A DNA stretch of 64,000 nt from Azospirillum picis (lineage in GTDB: Bacteria; Pseudomonadota; Alphaproteobacteria; Azospirillales; Azospirillaceae): NCBI RefSeq assembly GCF_017876115.1, contig NZ_JAGINO010000021.1, forward strand, positions 62,001-126,000, read 5' to 3'. Within the stretch, counting starts at the first letter, position 1. Every line of letters starts with the position of its first letter. This document shows positions 63,401 to 64,000 of the stretch, one piece after another. The notes under the pieces were generated by a model that was given only the letters and a program-made list of their open reading frames with translations, was not told the DNA's origin and did not search any database. A program made the translations under genes and the position numbers.

Positions 63401-64000
63401 CCCGGACCGCTGCCGCCGCCGAAAGCGAGGTCGCCGGGGCCGGCATTGGTGATGTTGCCGGCGATCAGGCCGGCGTTGAAGATGGTGCCGATGCTGCCGG
63501 TGCCGCCGACCGCGATGGCGCCGGACAGGCCGGTGATGGTGCCGCTGTTGACGAGCGTGCCGATGGCCGCGGCGTTGCGGACGACCACGCCCGTCTGGCC
63601 GGCGATGATGCCGGAGCTGTCGAGGATGCCGATGCCGCCGCCGTTTTCCGACACCACGCCGGCCCCGAGGACGGAGCCGGTGTAGGTGGACCCCCTGATC
63701 GTGCCGCCGTTGACGAGCGTGCCGATCGTGCCGCCGTCGTTGTGAAGGCCGTAGATGCTGCCGCCGATGCCGCCGGAGCCGTTGCTGGCGGCGGCAACCA
63801 GCCCCTGGTTGCGCAGCAGGCCGATCGTGCCGCCGCTGGCGACGCCGCGCCGGTTCCCGGTTATGGTGCCGCCCGCGTCGTTCCCCAGGGTCCCGATGCT
63901 CCCCTGGTTGTTGAGCCCGAGGGCATAGCCCGAGGTGCCGATGCCGAGGATGGTGCCGCTGTTGGTCAGCGTGCCGATCGTGCCGCGGTTGTCGACGGGA
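60409..64000 (-). CDS. Autotransporter adhesin (type Va), N-terminus beyond the window
   Basis: The frame is open from 64000 to the stop at 60409, giving about 1196 residues without a start. The visible passenger is made of beta-helix-like repeats: Gly-x-Ile-Gly-T-x-x-N-x-G-T-I units (GTLVNSGTITG) in the N-terminal part, then a Pro-rich linker (VSPPVSPPVSPLPPVSPP), then Thr/Val-rich repeats (GNGGTITGPLGITSG and SVTVAANGVINGAV). The last 270 residues form the beta-barrel (MGGVWGQPLAGYGRVG, YVEGAVGYGYAHYDSD, AGLRWKL at the end). It should be exported through the Bam-inserted barrel and act in adhesion or aggregation. Its promoter, and whether a Crp-type site controls it, are outside the window. 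Confidence 0.9.
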   Translation of the reverse strand, partial: PVDNRGTIGTLTNSGTILGIGTSGYALGLNNQGSIGTLGNDAGGTITGNRRGVASGGTIGLLRNQGLVAAASNGSGGIGGSIYGLHNDGGTIGTLVNGGTIRGSTYTGSVLGAGVVSENGGGIGILDSSGIIAGQTGVVVRNAAAIGTLVNSGTITGLSGAIAVGGTGSIGTIFNAGLIAGNITNAGPGDLAFGGGSGPGHGVLTGFGGGTGGTGKGTITNTASNVLFGAGRILLNDDIDVGGRTVVNSGAVLRLVNPVTIAGNYLQTGGTLEIAAAGPSGYGNLTATGNATVTGAALVLDSSAAILSAGDSFTIVRPGGTGSYSAFSSVSGTDPGFLLTASKVGESLVLTATLPSPPPPAPPAPPPVSPPVSPPVSPLPPVSPPSPPVPGVAPGVIGSGGADPDGLTQAGTITFDGGTLAPSATLTLAQPVIVTANNGGITPNGTSVTLSGPVSGSGRLAVSGAGTVVLNGSVTNSGGVAVESGGTLAIGRTGTLTGPLALTGASSASVGGIVSGPVGIDGASSLTVGNGGTITGPLGITSGSATVGGIVAAPVTVLSGGRMMVVEGGGVGGAVTVSGGSVTVAANGVINGAVSAGNRGSVTVDGAIMAPVTVSNATLTVDATGSTGALTVSDGGAARVNGIAAGTVDVKTGSTLSGNGTILGATTVAGTLSPGNSPGVLTARSAVTLTGTSVYRAEIDGPTAGSGAGHHDQVAVQGASFTAAGTLAPVLRGIAGSATNAYTATLGQSFAVVTASGGVLGGFDRLVQPVEGLAAGTRFDTLYDATALRLVVTPAGYATLGGSGNQRAAGAAVDALRPAAGTRLSGELAPLFSGLYGLDAGGIAGALDRLSGQTHADTLAADLANRRLFGQAVAGRLAALRDGAGSGAGGGSVQVSAGTGGATAIGTAAGDATGTGMGGVWGQPLAGYGRVGADGNAAGMSERIGGFLVGADHAYDGGVSAGVALGYLRNRVSTQGELGRADTDSYQATLYGSWDVMGYAGPYVEGAVGYGYAHYDSDRGIGFGGFGQGASGGASGKANGHDLSAELAAGHRMALAGSAWIEPRAGLRLDRITRGGFTEDGGAAALSVEASAWTSVRGSIGVRAGTAVTLGGWTLRPSASAAWAHDFADVTADSTNRLSGVAFRVQSANPGRDAALLGAGLAVDLDERLSAGVTVQDELRAHANSVSATAGLRWKL

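Overview
The window is a GC-rich chromosome or large-replicon segment. GC content, start and Shine-Dalgarno usage, dense ABC transporters and one-component regulators, and families such as DUF4384, DUF4399 and CHASE2-cyclase suggest a Rhodospirillales alphaproteobacterium, perhaps Azospirillum-like. This is inference, because no rRNA or tRNA gene is present to fix the lineage.

Left part (1-18.8 kb). A LacI regulator precedes a xylulokinase cut by the window edge. Next come a cystine-type amino-acid ABC transporter operon, a cysteine-rich hypothetical gene, and a three-gene operon (zinc-less MDR oxidoreductase, DUF3750, CopD-like). From 18.7 down to 8.5 kb, one minus-strand operon carries an RpiR regulator, D-amino-acid transaminase, peptide ABC transporter (fused double ATPase, binding protein, two permeases), P1 aminopeptidase, M55 D-aminopeptidase and isoaspartyl peptidase. 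It looks like a complete import-and-degradation route for peptides containing D- or isoaspartyl residues, such as cell-wall peptides. A perfect 10-5-10 palindrome lies at its head.

Middle part (18.9-42.2 kb). A decayed IS66 transposase contains a 12-copy GGCGCT repeat. A little-known cluster follows: an ECF sigma factor with an overlapping partner and several secreted proteins of unknown function. Then come compact regulator/enzyme pairs: SDR/TetR, LysR/SDR, MarR/flavin monooxygenase, Rrf2/AhpD-like/SnoaL/Ada, HxlR/NmrA, DMT exporter/MarR, a chemoreceptor, and AraC/SDR. Several of their intergenic regions carry visible palindromes.

Right part (42.3-60 kb) is the most interesting. It holds three secreted proteins with curlin-like G-x-G-N-x-A repeats, a small cysteine-containing secreted protein, a Crp-family regulator with an apparently intact cyclic-nucleotide pocket, an operon of OmpA-like protein, small secreted protein, DUF4384 protein, CHASE2-class III cyclase and caspase/FGE-sulfatase fusion, an operon ending in a CsgG-like lipoprotein fused to DUF4384, and two DUF4399 proteins. 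Five near-identical 16-bp TGTG-N8-CACA sites lie 21-22 bp before TAGGCT-like -10 elements, in front of the three repeat genes, the OmpA-to-caspase operon and a Gly-rich secreted protein. I read this as a cAMP/Crp-controlled curli-like surface fibre or export locus whose cyclase lies inside its own regulon, a possible positive feedback loop.

A roughly 3-kb island of transposase remnants, LysR/esterase genes and a broken PIN/RHH toxin-antitoxin pair has split off the 3' end of a fourth repeat gene. The window ends inside a large autotransporter adhesin.
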